64,000 nucleotides of DNA from CAWCDJ01 sp963836015 (GCA_963836015.1 CAWIIF010000015.1:1178001-1242000), one strand, 5' to 3'. Positions 17,454 to 27,271 are shown, counted from the first letter of the stretch. Notes: a model not told the origin generated them from the sequence alone. Made by a program: numbers and translations.

Positions 17454-20400
17454 ATGAAAAAACTGCTTGCTTTGAATCGCAGCGAAATCGCGATTCGCAT
17501 CCTGCGCGCGGCCAATGAACTGGGGCTGCGCACCGTGGCCATCTATTCCCAGGAAGACCAACTGGCCTTGCACCGCTTCAAGGCCGACGAAGCCTACCTG
17601 ATCGGCGAAGGCAAAGGCCCGGTAGAAGCCTACCTGGACGTGGAGGGCATCGTTGGCCTGGCCCGCGAGAAGGAAGTGGACGCGATCCATCCGGGCTACG
17701 GATTCCTCTCGGAGAATCCGGCCCTTCCGCGCGCCTGCGAGCGCGCCGGCATCACCTTCATCGGGCCGAGCGCCGAACTGCTCGACCTGCTGGGCGACAA
17801 GACGGCGGCGCGGCGCCTGGCGCAGAAAGCCGGCATCCCGGTAGTTCCCGGAACGGAAACCGCGATCACGGACGCTCGCAAGGCCGAAAAGGTCGCGGCG
17901 GAAATCGGCTTCCCGCTGATCATCAAAGCGGCCTTCGGCGGCGGCGGCCGCGGCATGCGGGTGGTGGACCGCGCGGACGATTTTCCCGGTCGCCTGGAGG
18001 AGGCGCGGCGCGAGGCCGCCGCGGCCTTCGGCAACGACGCCGTCTTCATCGAGCGCTTCGTGCGCCGCGCGCGCCACATTGAAGTCCAGATCCTGGGCGA
18101 TCGCCACGGCAACATCATGCATCTCTACGAGCGCGACTGCTCGGTGCAGCGGCGGCACCAGAAGGTGGTGGAAGTGGCGCCGGCGGTTTCGCTCGATCCC
18201 AAGATCCGCGCCGCGCTGGCCGATGCCGCCGTCCAACTGGCGAGGGCCGCGGGCTATTACAACGCCGGCACGGTGGAGTTCCTGGTGGATGCCGATTCCG
18301 GCGAGTGGTACTTCATCGAAGTCAACCCGCGCATACAGGTGGAGCACACCGTCACCGAGATGGTGACCGGCATCGACCTGGTGCGCTCGCAGATCCAGGT
18401 GGCGCAGGGTCTCGAACTGCACGGGTCCGAAATGAACCTGCCGCGGCAAGACGCGGTGCCGCTCTACGGCTACGCGCTGCAATGCCGCATCACGACCGAA
18501 GACCCGGCCAACAGTTTCGTCCCGGACTACGGCAAGATTTCGACCTACCGCTCGCCGGCCGGCTTCGGCATCCGGCTCGACGGCGGCTCCGCTTATAGCG
18601 GAGCGGTGATCACGCCGTACTACGATTCGCTGCTGGTGAAGACCACCGCCTGGGGCAGGGAATTCCGCCACGCCTGCCAGCGTATGGACCGCTGCCTGCG
18701 CGAGTTCCGCGTGCGCGGCGTGAAGACCAATATCCCCTTCCTCGAAAACGTGGTGAACCATCCGGTATTCCAGGCGGGGAACGTGACCACGCGCTGGCTG
18801 GAGGAGACCCCCGAGCTGTTCAAGTTCGCGGCCCGCCGCGACCGCGCCACCAAGATCCTGACCTACCTCGGAGACGTGATCGTGAACGGCAACTCGACGA
18901 TCGCGGGCAAGCTTCCGCCGCGGCGGATAGGCACGCCGCCGGTGCCGCGCCACGACTCCTCCGCGCCGCCGGATGGCACACGGCAGATTCTGCAGCGGCT
19001 GGGCCCCGAGGGCCTGGCCGAGTGGGCCGGCCGGCAGAAGCGCCTGCTGATGACCGACACCACCTTCCGCGACGCGCACCAGTCGCTGCTGGCCACGCGG
19101 GTCCGCACTTACGACATGATGGCCATCGCGAACTTCGTCTCGCACCGGCTGCACGACCTGTTCAGCCTGGAAATGTGGGGTGGCGCCACCTTCGACGTGA
19201 CCATGCGGTTCCTCCATGAGGATCCCTTCCAGCGCCTGCGGCGCCTGCGCGAGGCGATTCCGAACATCTGCTTCCAGATGCTGCTGCGCGCGTCGAACGC
19301 GGTGGGCTACACGGCCTATCCCGACAACGTGGTCTCCGAGTTCATCTACGAGGCGGCGGCGCAGGGCATCGACATCTTCCGTATTTTCGACTCGCTCAAC
19401 TGGCTGCCTAACATGAAGGCGTCGATGGAAGCGGTGCGCCGGACGCGGTCCGTGTGCGAGGCCGCCATCTGCTACACCGGCGACATTCTGGACCCGAAGC
19501 GCGACAAATACTCGCTCGAATATTACGTGCGCATGGCAAAAGAACTCGAGCGGATGGGCGCTCATATGCTGGCCATCAAGGACATGGCCGGGCTGTGCAA
19601 GCCCTACGCCGCCGAGAAGCTGGTGAAGGCGCTGCGGCAGGAGATCGGGATTCCGATCCACTTCCACACGCACGACACCAGCGGGCTGAACGCGGCCTCG
19701 GTGCTGAAGGCCGCCGAATCGGGCGTGCACGTGGCCGACGGCGCCATCGCTTCGATGAGCGGCCAGACCAGCCAGCCGAACCTGAACTCGATCGTGGCGT
19801 CGCTCAGCCATACGCGGCGCGATACCGGGCTCGATCTCGACGCTCTCAACCAGTACGCGGATTACTGGGAGGTGGTGCGCGAATTCTACGCGCCGTTCGA
19901 CACCGGCCCCAAATCCGGCACGGCCGAAGTGTACATCCACGAGATGCCCGGCGGCCAATACACCAACCTCAAGGAGCAGGCCGAATCGATGGGGCTGGGC
20001 GCGCGCTGGCACGAAATCGCGCGCACCTATGCGGACGTCAACATGGCGTTCGGCGACATCGTGAAGGTGACTCCCTCGAGCAAGGTCGTGGGGGACATGG
20101 CGATTTTCCTGGTCAACCACAACATGACCATGGAGCAGTTCGCTCGGCTCACGCCCGATCACAACCTGACGCTGCCAAGCTCTGTCATCGAAATGTTCAT
20201 GGGCTCACTGGGCGAGCCCGAAGGCGGCTGGCCGAAGCCGCTGCAGAAGATCATCCTGCGCGGCGCCAAGCCGCAGCGCGGCCGTCCCGGCGCCAGCCTG
20301 CCGAAGGTGGACCTCGACGAGACTGCCGCCGTAGTGGAGAAGAAGACCGGGCGCAAACCCTCGCGCGATGAAGTGCTGAGCTACCTGATGTACCCCGAGG

Positions 20401-20891
20401 TATTCGTGAAGTTTGCGCGGGCACGGCAATCTTACGGCGACGTGGAGGTGCTGCCGACGCCTCAGTTCTATTACGGGATGGAGCGCGGCGACAGCGTGGC
20501 GGTGGAACTGGAGCCGGGCAAGACGCTGCAGGTGAAGTTTCAGACCGTGGGCGAGCCGCACCCCGACGGCACGCGCACGGTCTTCTTCGAGCTGAACGGG
20601 CAGCCGCGCGAGGTATCGGTGCGCGACCGCTCGCTCGAGGTGAAGGAGGCGGCCAAGCCGAAGGCCGATCCGAACGTCGCCGGCCAGATCGGCGCGCCGA
20701 TTCCCGGGGTAGTCTCGACGGTCGCGGTGGAGCTCAATCAGCAGCTCAAGAAGGGCGACCGCCTGCTGGTGATGGAAGCGATGAAGATGCAGAGTACCGT
20801 GTATGCGCCGGTGGGCGGCACGGTGAAGCAGTTGCTGGTGCAGCCCGGACAGCACGTAGAAGCGAAGGACCTGCTGCTGGTGATCGAGTAA
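17454..20891 (+). CDS. pyc: Pyruvate carboxylase
   Basis: A single-chain pyruvate carboxylase of 1,145 residues, the normal family length. The order is biotin carboxylase (residues 1-450, with the ATP-grasp glycine loop FGGGGRGMR and EVNPRIQVEHTVTE), carboxyltransferase (about 520-800, opening TDTTFRDAHQSLLATR and including FRIFDSLNW and the metal site HFHTHDTSG), a PYC/OADA linker domain, and a biotinyl domain with the biotin-accepting Lys1111 in MEAMKM. It converts pyruvate, bicarbonate and ATP to oxaloacetate, refilling the citric acid cycle and feeding gluconeogenesis. A TTG seven codons upstream is also in frame; the ATG fits the family N-terminus (KKLLALNRSEIA). Confidence 0.96.
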   Translation: MKKLLALNRSEIAIRILRAANELGLRTVAIYSQEDQLALHRFKADEAYLIGEGKGPVEAYLDVEGIVGLAREKEVDAIHPGYGFLSENPALPRACERAGITFIGPSAELLDLLGDKTAARRLAQKAGIPVVPGTETAITDARKAEKVAAEIGFPLIIKAAFGGGGRGMRVVDRADDFPGRLEEARREAAAAFGNDAVFIERFVRRARHIEVQILGDRHGNIMHLYERDCSVQRRHQKVVEVAPAVSLDPKIRAALADAAVQLARAAGYYNAGTVEFLVDADSGEWYFIEVNPRIQVEHTVTEMVTGIDLVRSQIQVAQGLELHGSEMNLPRQDAVPLYGYALQCRITTEDPANSFVPDYGKISTYRSPAGFGIRLDGGSAYSGAVITPYYDSLLVKTTAWGREFRHACQRMDRCLREFRVRGVKTNIPFLENVVNHPVFQAGNVTTRWLEETPELFKFAARRDRATKILTYLGDVIVNGNSTIAGKLPPRRIGTPPVPRHDSSAPPDGTRQILQRLGPEGLAEWAGRQKRLLMTDTTFRDAHQSLLATRVRTYDMMAIANFVSHRLHDLFSLEMWGGATFDVTMRFLHEDPFQRLRRLREAIPNICFQMLLRASNAVGYTAYPDNVVSEFIYEAAAQGIDIFRIFDSLNWLPNMKASMEAVRRTRSVCEAAICYTGDILDPKRDKYSLEYYVRMAKELERMGAHMLAIKDMAGLCKPYAAEKLVKALRQEIGIPIHFHTHDTSGLNAASVLKAAESGVHVADGAIASMSGQTSQPNLNSIVASLSHTRRDTGLDLDALNQYADYWEVVREFYAPFDTGPKSGTAEVYIHEMPGGQYTNLKEQAESMGLGARWHEIARTYADVNMAFGDIVKVTPSSKVVGDMAIFLVNHNMTMEQFARLTPDHNLTLPSSVIEMFMGSLGEPEGGWPKPLQKIILRGAKPQRGRPGASLPKVDLDETAAVVEKKTGRKPSRDEVLSYLMYPEVFVKFARARQSYGDVEVLPTPQFYYGMERGDSVAVELEPGKTLQVKFQTVGEPHPDGTRTVFFELNGQPREVSVRDRSLEVKEAAKPKADPNVAGQIGAPIPGVVSTVAVELNQQLKKGDRLLVMEAMKMQSTVYAPVGGTVKQLLVQPGQHVEAKDLLLVIE

Positions 20892-20905
20892 TTCAGAAGG
20901 CTGCG

Positions 20906-20924
20906 GCGCGGGAGCCCCCCGCGC
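20906..20924. terminator. GC-rich hairpin between convergent genes
   Basis: GCGCGGG and CCCGCGC form a 7-bp stem around a five-base loop in the 42 bases between two convergent stops. No T tract follows on either strand, so a terminator role is only suggested by position. Confidence 0.35.
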
Positions 20925-20933
20925 GCGACGCGC

Positions 20934-21752
20934 CTAGGCCCCGTTCAGAACTCTTTTAGGCAGGAAGAAGTCGTCCTTCTTCAGGTTGCATTTCTTAGCA
21001 ACATACTTGCAGTAATCGAGACGCCCGGCCTTCCGATCGCGGGTGTCCGAGCCGAAGGTGAATTTCAGCCCCTGCTCTTTCGCCATGTTGATGAATCTCT
21101 CATGCGGCGTATGGGCGAGGTCGTTGATTTCGACTGCGAGACCTTTCCCTTTCAGGGCTGCGACGATCTTCTGCATTCTCTCGTCGGTCCACAGCGTATA
21201 GTAGTCGCGCGCAATGCAGACCGGCAGGAAGAGCGGCCATCCAAAGATGTTCAGCGGTTCATCGTTGTTGATGACCTCCAGGATATGAGTCATGTACGTA
21301 TCCATGAACTTCTGCGGATCATCAACATACGTGTCGAAGTTCCAAATACGCAGCGTCTCCGCGTAGCCGTTGCCATTGGGAATCGTCTGGGCGTCCATCA
21401 GAACGTAATCCAGCTGCTTGACCGTTTCGGGCGAAAAACTCCTGGACCATCCGGGACTCATCGGCTGCAATCCAAAGTAGACCGGGTAGGGCTTGAGCGA
21501 CTCAATGAACCGCTTCAGGCCCGCGTCGTCGTTTACTCCGCCACCAGGATTCACCAGGATGCCGAACTGGACACCGGTCCTTTTGGAAATCTCCATCACA
21601 TGGTCGATCGTGAAATTTCCGGTGAGGTGAACGTGAAGGTCGACCAGCGGAAACTCGTTACCGGCCGGCGTCCCGAAGGTTCGGGAGAGAGGCAATGCGG
21701 TCAACAGTCCGCCTGCGATACCGGCGCGTCTGAGGAATGTTCTACGTTCCAT
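20934..21752 (-). CDS. Tat-exported amidohydrolase/PHP-like protein
   Basis: A 272-residue protein with a twin-arginine signal (RRTFLRRAGIAGG) and a metal-dependent hydrolase barrel: the first metal motif is DLHVHL, a mid-barrel acidic segment is LAVEINDLAH, and a late strand reads FTFGSDTRD. This pattern fits the PHP/amidohydrolase superfamily, but the short, degenerate set of histidines leaves the exact family and substrate open. It converges on pyruvate carboxylase and diverges from the hybrid kinase gene. Confidence 0.7.
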   Translation of the reverse strand: MERRTFLRRAGIAGGLLTALPLSRTFGTPAGNEFPLVDLHVHLTGNFTIDHVMEISKRTGVQFGILVNPGGGVNDDAGLKRFIESLKPYPVYFGLQPMSPGWSRSFSPETVKQLDYVLMDAQTIPNGNGYAETLRIWNFDTYVDDPQKFMDTYMTHILEVINNDEPLNIFGWPLFLPVCIARDYYTLWTDERMQKIVAALKGKGLAVEINDLAHTPHERFINMAKEQGLKFTFGSDTRDRKAGRLDYCKYVAKKCNLKKDDFFLPKRVLNGA

Positions 21753-21975
21753 GAGGATCAGGTCCTATCTGATTTTGGACATCAAGGTCTCATTTAGTGT
21801 AAAGTAAGCCACCAAAAACCGCCAGCCTGGCTGCGGCCGCTCGCCGCTCGAGAAGGGCGGCCGCCTGCCAGTCATGGAAGCGACGCCGCGGGGCGGCAGG
21901 GTGAAGCACTTGCTTAACCCCATGGCGGCGGCAATTCCTGGCTAACTCGCCAAGATGGCAGTGAGGTTGCTCAAT

Positions 21976-22005
21976 TAATCAGGGGGTCTCCGATGGACCT
22001 GATTA
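21976..22005. promoter_or_regulatory. Inverted repeat overlapping the ribosome-binding region of the hybrid kinase gene
   Basis: TAATCAGG (21976-21983) and CCTGATTA (21998-22005) are perfect inverted arms separated by 14 bases. The right arm ends ten bases before the GTG start and abuts TTAGGATG, the only ribosome-binding-like sequence there. It could be a regulator binding site or an mRNA hairpin that limits translation. Confidence 0.4.
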
Positions 22006-22015
22006 GGATGTAAAC

Positions 22016-25000
22016 GTGCCGTTCGAGTCCGGCAAACCAGTCCGACGGGTTTGGCTGACAGTCGCAAACCTCGACGTCATCCGGCGGTATGGCCTCGCCT
22101 TGGCCGTCGTGCTCGCCGCCACGGGTCTGCGCCTTGCCTGCAATCCGGTTTTTGGGGTACAGGCACCGCACATGCCTTTCGCTCTCGCGGTGATCGTCGC
22201 CGCCCGGTTCGGAGGGCGCGGGCCAGGACTGGCGGCAACCGCGCTCAGCGGGCTTAGCGTGGACTGGTTCTTTGTTGAACCCCGCTATTCTTTCGCCATC
22301 ACGGATCCGGACGCGATCGGGGTGTTCGCGCTGTTTTTGGTCACCGGTTCGCTGATTGCCTTGCTGGTCGGAAGCTTGCGGGAGTCCCTACGGACGCTTG
22401 CAAAAACGGAGGAATCGCTGCGGCGGCAGGCACAGCTGATCGATCTTTCGCACGATGCAGTCATCACCATGGATTCCCAGCGGCGGGTGATCACGTGGAA
22501 TAAGGGAGCGGAGGAGATGTACGGCTGGCGGGAACAGGACGCGGCCGGCAAGCCGCTTCACGAGTTGCTGAGAACCGTCGCGCCCATCCCGTTCCCGGAA
22601 ATAGATGAAATCCTGCGCCGGGAACGGCGATGGGAGGGCGAAGTGCGGCAGACAGACCGCGACGGCCGCCACCTTCTCGTCGATAGCCGCCAGGTGCTGC
22701 TCGGCGGGGGGAACGGGTCGCCGGCCCGCATACTCGCAATCGGTCGTAACATCACCGAGCGCAAACAGATCGAGGAGGCGCTGCGCGCCAGCCAGATGCG
22801 CTTCGAGTTCGTCCTGGAAGCTGCGAAAGTGGGTGCCTGGGATCTCGATCCGGACAGTCACGCGGCGTGGCGGTCCCCGCAGCATGATGCGATCTTTGGG
22901 TACCCCGGCCAGTTGCCGGAATGGACCTATCAGACGTTTCTGAATCACGTGCTCCCTGAGGACCGCGACGCAGCCGACTCCCTGTCACGGCAAGCGATCG
23001 CCAAGGGCGGCGATCTGGAATATGAGTGCCGCATCCGCCGGGCCGACGGCGTCATTCGCTGGATCTGGGTCCGAGGCAGATCCCAGCTCGATCCGGAAGG
23101 GCGGCCGCTGCGGCTCTCCGGCATCGTGCGTGATGTCACTTCCCGCAAGAAGACAGAGGATGACCTGCGCGAGAGCGAAGACCGGTTTCGGACCCTGGCC
23201 AACGCGATCCCACAGCTATGCGGGATGGCCGACGCCAATGGCTGGTTCGTCTGGGTCAACCAGCGGTGGTATGACTACACCGGCCTGACGTCCGAACAGA
23301 CGCAGGGGTGGGGCTGGCTGTCCGCAATCAATCCCGAGGTTTTGGGCGAGGTCCGGGAACGCTGGCGGTATTCGATCGCCAGCGGAGAGCCGTTCGAATC
23401 GGTGTTTGAGCTCCGCCGTGCCGACGGGGCCGCCAGCCCATTCCTGGCGCGAGCGGTGCCCGTGCGCGATCGCGAAGGCCGGAGTGTGGTCCACTGGGTC
23501 GGGACCATGACCGATATCAGCGAGCAGCGCAAGACGGAGGATGCTTTGCGCAAGGCCCATTGCGAGGAACTTGCCCACTCCAAGGAATTGGAGGCGATCA
23601 TGGATGCGGTGCCGGTTGCCATGTTCGTTGCGCGCGATGCGGAGTGCCGGAATATCATCGGCAACCGCGCCGCATACACGCTGCTCCGGGAGCGGCCGGG
23701 AAGCAATCTTTCAAAATCGGCGCCTGCGGGCGAAAGGCTGCCTGTTTTTCGTCTGATGAAGAATGGCGTGGAACTATCGCCGTGGGAACTGCCCCTGCAG
23801 AGGGCCGCCGCCACCGGTCAATCGGTTTTCGACCTCGAGTTGGAGTTGGCGTTCGAGGACGGGAGCCGGGGCGATATCCTCGGCAACGCCGTTCCGTTTC
23901 TGGACGCCGAAGGCCGCTCCCATGGCTCCGTAGGCGTATTTGTCGATATCACCGAACGCAAGCAGAATGAAGAACGCCTGCGGCAGGCCCAGAAACTGGA
24001 GAGCATCGGACTGCTCGCCGGCGGCATCGCTCACGACTTCAACAATCTCCTGACGGTGATCATCGGATACGCAGATTCCGCGCGCCGCCGTTATCCCTCC
24101 ATTGAAGAAATTCAGCACATCATCGGCGCATCGGAGCGGGCCGCGCAACTGACCAGGCAGTTGCTGGCATATGCCGGCAAGGGCCAATTCGTCGCCAGAA
24201 CGTTCAACCTGAGCGACCTCGTGTCCAACTCCGCACAGCTTTTGTCGGCCTCCATTGCCAAAGGTGCGCAATTGGTGTTTCACCTGTCTGAGCAGGAACT
24301 ACCCATCAAGGCCGATCCGAGCCAGGTCGAGCAGATCATCGTGAATCTGGTGATCAACGCCAGGGAAGCCATCTCCCCCGCGACCGAGGGCCGGATTGAG
24401 ATCGCTACCAGCGCCTGCGAGGTGACACCGGATGCGGTCCGCGGGTACGCGCCGGAGTCCAATGCCCGGCCCGGCCGGTTTGTCTGCCTGGAAGTAACGG
24501 ATAACGGCACCGGGATGGACGAGGCGACCCTGGCACGGATCTTCGATCCATTCTTCTCGACCAAGTTCACGGGCCGCGGCCTTGGCCTGGCTGCTGTCCA
24601 AGGGATCGTCCGCAGTTGCGGGGGCTTCATCGAGGTCCGCAGTTCGATGGGCGCCGGCTCGACGTTCCGGGTATTTTTACAGGCCGCCGAAAGGACCACC
24701 GCGGAGGTTCCGGCCGGCTCCCACAAGACGGTTTCGCAGTGTCAGGATCGCAGGCACGCGGCCGTCCTGGTCGCCGATGACGATGAGATGGTGCGCCAAT
24801 TGGCATGCACGGTGCTGCGGAGCTGCGGCTATGAGGTGCTGGAGGCCAAAAACGGCAGGGAGACGCTCGAAGTCCTCGCCGGCGCTGACCCGCTGCCCTC
24901 GCTCGTTCTCCTCGACATGACCATGCCGGTGATGGGGGGCCAGGAGTTGGTGCCTATCCTGAACCAGAAGTATGCACATCTGCAGATCATCGTGACCAGC

Positions 25001-25132
25001 GGCTACGCCGAGGAGGACGTACAACGTAGGTTCCCCCCAGGGGCCGTTACCGGATTCCTCCAGAAGCCGTATACCGTAGCAGCACTTTCGGAGAAGGTGG
25101 AAGAGACCTTGCGCAGAGGCGGAGACAGGTAG
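22016..25132 (+). CDS. PAS-rich hybrid histidine kinase with DUF4118-like membrane domain
   Basis: A 1,038-residue hybrid sensor kinase. Residues 20-125 hold a compact bundle of membrane helices of the KdpD/DUF4118 type (LALAVVLAATGLRLACNP, FVEPRYSFAI). Four PAS domains follow, at about 140-260, 265-385 (with FGYPGQLPEWTYQTFLNHV), 392-510 and 525-650. The kinase core has His673 in AHDFNNLL, an ATPase domain with NLVINAREA and RGLGLAAVQG, and a C-terminal receiver whose phosphoacceptor is Asp967 (LLDMTMP). The HDFNNLL type of H-box is typical of kinases with their own receiver. The start is a GTG; no upstream ATG fits better. The signal sensed is unknown, probably small-molecule or redox input through PAS pockets. 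A membrane protein and an ECF sigma pair follow on the same strand. Confidence 0.92.
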   Translation: MPFESGKPVRRVWLTVANLDVIRRYGLALAVVLAATGLRLACNPVFGVQAPHMPFALAVIVAARFGGRGPGLAATALSGLSVDWFFVEPRYSFAITDPDAIGVFALFLVTGSLIALLVGSLRESLRTLAKTEESLRRQAQLIDLSHDAVITMDSQRRVITWNKGAEEMYGWREQDAAGKPLHELLRTVAPIPFPEIDEILRRERRWEGEVRQTDRDGRHLLVDSRQVLLGGGNGSPARILAIGRNITERKQIEEALRASQMRFEFVLEAAKVGAWDLDPDSHAAWRSPQHDAIFGYPGQLPEWTYQTFLNHVLPEDRDAADSLSRQAIAKGGDLEYECRIRRADGVIRWIWVRGRSQLDPEGRPLRLSGIVRDVTSRKKTEDDLRESEDRFRTLANAIPQLCGMADANGWFVWVNQRWYDYTGLTSEQTQGWGWLSAINPEVLGEVRERWRYSIASGEPFESVFELRRADGAASPFLARAVPVRDREGRSVVHWVGTMTDISEQRKTEDALRKAHCEELAHSKELEAIMDAVPVAMFVARDAECRNIIGNRAAYTLLRERPGSNLSKSAPAGERLPVFRLMKNGVELSPWELPLQRAAATGQSVFDLELELAFEDGSRGDILGNAVPFLDAEGRSHGSVGVFVDITERKQNEERLRQAQKLESIGLLAGGIAHDFNNLLTVIIGYADSARRRYPSIEEIQHIIGASERAAQLTRQLLAYAGKGQFVARTFNLSDLVSNSAQLLSASIAKGAQLVFHLSEQELPIKADPSQVEQIIVNLVINAREAISPATEGRIEIATSACEVTPDAVRGYAPESNARPGRFVCLEVTDNGTGMDEATLARIFDPFFSTKFTGRGLGLAAVQGIVRSCGGFIEVRSSMGAGSTFRVFLQAAERTTAEVPAGSHKTVSQCQDRRHAAVLVADDDEMVRQLACTVLRSCGYEVLEAKNGRETLEVLAGADPLPSLVLLDMTMPVMGGQELVPILNQKYAHLQIIVTSGYAEEDVQRRFPPGAVTGFLQKPYTVAALSEKVEETLRRGGDR

Positions 25133-25269
25133 AGACGATGGCACCTCGCGAATAGCCTCGATCCAATCTCGGCCGCAAGAGCGCTCCGCGCCGAGGATCC
25201 TCTTATTCCGCGGGCCATGTGTTAACCGTTGGGCACTTTCGGCGTAATTATCTGCCAGAGAGGAGCGCA

Positions 25270-26169
25270 ATGATGCACCAGGCACGAGTTGGACGAGTTT
25301 GGGGGCTAGGGATGATGCTGGCGTTGGCCGGCGCGCTGGCGCCGTCACCCGTCCGGGCGCAAGTCCAACCCCCGTCCATCGTGACAGTAGAGCAGCCGGA
25401 CGCGCAGCGCACCAAGCAAGAGCTATCGAACCTGCTGGAACGCTATCCACCCGCTCTGCGAGGCGCTTTGGCGCTCGACCCGAGCCTTCTCAGCAACCAG
25501 TCATACCTTGCGCCGTATCCGGCCCTCGTGAGCTTTTTGAGCACGCACCCGGAGGTCGCGCGCAATCCGTCATTCTACATCGGTGAGGGTTCGGGTCCTC
25601 GCAACCCCCCAGATTACAAGGCGGAGGTCATGAGCTTGTGGAGGGATTTGCTGACTGACCTGGCCATATTCGCTGGTTTCGGAATGGCGATCGGCGTGGT
25701 GGTCTGGCTGATCCGGACCGTCATCGACTACCGGCGGTGGAGCCGCCTGGCCAAAGTGCAGACCGATGCCCATACGAAGCTGTTGGACCGGTTTACGGCG
25801 AACGAGGATTTGCTCGCGTACATACAGTCGCCGGCAGGGTCCAAGTTCCTGGAGTCGTCGCCAATCAAACTCGACGCCGGTCCGCGGAGTGTAGGCGCGC
25901 CGCTCGGGCGGATCCTCTGGTCGGTGCAGGGGGGCTTGGTGCTTGTGGCCGGCGGCATCGGCCTGGAAGTGGTGAAAGGACGGGTCGCGGATGAGGCTGC
26001 TCAGCCGCTCCATGTTCTGGGCGTTCTCGGGATCGCGCTCGGCCTGGGGTTCGTGATTTCGGCGATAATCTCCTTCGTGATCTCGCAGCGGCTGGGGCTG
26101 ATCGCGCCGCCATCTTCGGGCCGCCGGATCGAGCCGCCGGGTACTGAAGGATACGGAAATCCGCAATGA
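25270..26169 (+). CDS. Membrane protein of unknown function, upstream of an ECF sigma gene
   Basis: A 299-residue protein starting at an ATG preceded by AGAGGAG. It has a signal peptide or first helix (residues 8-32, cleaved after APSPVRAQ in my estimate), a periplasmic segment with LSTHPEVARNP that resembles a short repeat seen in predicted sigma-linked membrane proteins, a membrane helix near residue 140 (AIFAGFGMAIGVVVWLI), a cytoplasmic helical part, and two more hydrophobic segments (about 220-240 and 252-280). The end of the gene overlaps the next start by four bases (ATGA), so it is co-translated with the sigma factor and may take part in its control. Confidence 0.7.
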   Translation: MMHQARVGRVWGLGMMLALAGALAPSPVRAQVQPPSIVTVEQPDAQRTKQELSNLLERYPPALRGALALDPSLLSNQSYLAPYPALVSFLSTHPEVARNPSFYIGEGSGPRNPPDYKAEVMSLWRDLLTDLAIFAGFGMAIGVVVWLIRTVIDYRRWSRLAKVQTDAHTKLLDRFTANEDLLAYIQSPAGSKFLESSPIKLDAGPRSVGAPLGRILWSVQGGLVLVAGGIGLEVVKGRVADEAAQPLHVLGVLGIALGLGFVISAIISFVISQRLGLIAPPSSGRRIEPPGTEGYGNPQ

Positions 26170-26753
26170 CGAAGCGCTTGACTATATCCGGTGACACGAC
26201 CTTCAGCGTTGACAGCCGCGCGGTTGAGGACTCGTGCGCGGAATTTGTGATGGACGAGGACACATTCCGCGCATTCTACGACCGGACTGCGCGCGGGGTA
26301 TGGGCGTATTTGGCGCGGGTGACCGGCGACCGTCAATTGGCGGAGGACCTGATGCAGGAGACTTTCTATCGTTTTCTCCGCGCCAATGCAACCCACGACA
26401 CTGAGGCGCACCGCCGCAATTCTCTGTACCGAATCGCCACGAACCTGGCGCGGGATGCGCGGCGCAGAAGCTCAAACCGGCCGGCCTCTGTTCTCGCCGG
26501 CGATGACATCGAGAGCGTTCCTTCCGGCAGCCGGCCCGGCGCCGCGGACCGGATCGCCGATCTCACAAGCGCCATGTCGCACCTCCACCCAAGAGAGCGG
26601 GCGATGCTTTGGCTGGCCTATGCCGAAGGTGCTTCGCACTCCGAGATTGCGTCTGTGCTCGGCCTGAGCCCCGGCAGTTTGAAGACCCTGCTGTTTCGGG
26701 CACGGCGCAGGCTGGCCGCCTTGTTGAGCAGCGCCGGGGAGAGGGGCAAATAG
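26166..26753 (+). CDS. RNA polymerase sigma factor, ECF subfamily
   Basis: A 195-residue sigma-70-type factor with the two ECF domains: region 2 (residues 30-100, FRAFYDRTARGVWAYLARVTG and LAEDLMQETFYRFLR) and region 4 (about 140-190, HLHPRERAMLWLAYAEGASH followed by the helix-turn-helix SEIASVLGLSPGSLKTLLFRAR, given here in two parts). Region 3 is absent, as expected. It is embedded between a membrane protein and a zinc-finger-type anti-sigma factor with overlapping start and stop codons on both sides, a standard layout for a membrane-controlled stress response. Confidence 0.92.
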   Translation: MTKRLTISGDTTFSVDSRAVEDSCAEFVMDEDTFRAFYDRTARGVWAYLARVTGDRQLAEDLMQETFYRFLRANATHDTEAHRRNSLYRIATNLARDARRRSSNRPASVLAGDDIESVPSGSRPGAADRIADLTSAMSHLHPRERAMLWLAYAEGASHSEIASVLGLSPGSLKTLLFRARRRLAALLSSAGERGK

Positions 26754-27262
26754 TGAAGCCTGTAGAATGTGAGTTCGAAGCTGAAGTTCTGGCTGCCGTT
26801 CTCCGCGCCGGCTGGCCCGAAAGGGGCGATGCCGATCTGCGAGCGCATGTTGCAGTCTGCGCTATCTGCTCCGACGTGGCTGCAATCGCTGGAACGATTG
26901 ACGAAAGCCGCGTTGAAATCGGTGCGCACGCGGTCATACCCGACTCCGGACGGGTTTGGTGGATCGCGCAACGTCGCGCGCGGTTGGAAGCTGCCGAAGC
27001 CGCGGCCCGACCCATGACCGTCGCCCGGGTGGTGGCACTGGCTTGCGCTTTGGGTCTGCTCGGTGCGTATTTCGGCGCCGTGTCGGCGTGGTTTCAGTCG
27101 GCACTCGAGCGGATTGCGTCGGGCGCGGGTGTCTTTGACATCGGCGAGCGCCTTGCTTCGGCAACAAGTCTTCTCGCTGAGCACGGCGCCTTGGCGCTCG
27201 CCATGGTTGCCATGCTCTTCCTGCTTCCTGTTGCTGTCTTCCTCGCGATTGGACGTGACTGA
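26753..27262 (+). CDS. Membrane anti-sigma factor, zinc-finger type
   Basis: A 169-residue protein that starts at a GTG sharing one base with the sigma-factor stop (TAGTG), with GGAGAGG just upstream. Its N-terminal ~45 residues carry an Hx3Cx2C motif (HVAVCAIC) plus an earlier Cys, the zinc-binding anti-sigma signature; two membrane helices follow (about 85-105 and 140-165). It should hold the upstream sigma factor inactive at the membrane until a signal arrives. The start choice rests on the one-base overlap and the ribosome-binding site. Confidence 0.82.
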   Translation: MKPVECEFEAEVLAAVLRAGWPERGDADLRAHVAVCAICSDVAAIAGTIDESRVEIGAHAVIPDSGRVWWIAQRRARLEAAEAAARPMTVARVVALACALGLLGAYFGAVSAWFQSALERIASGAGVFDIGERLASATSLLAEHGALALAMVAMLFLLPVAVFLAIGRD

Positions 27263-27271
27263 AGAACCGGC

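Noticed and set aside
17406..20162. 918-codon open frame antisense to pyruvate carboxylase
   Set aside because: A by-product of strong codon bias in pyc; the His/Arg/Asp-rich translation resembles no protein and there is no ribosome-binding site.
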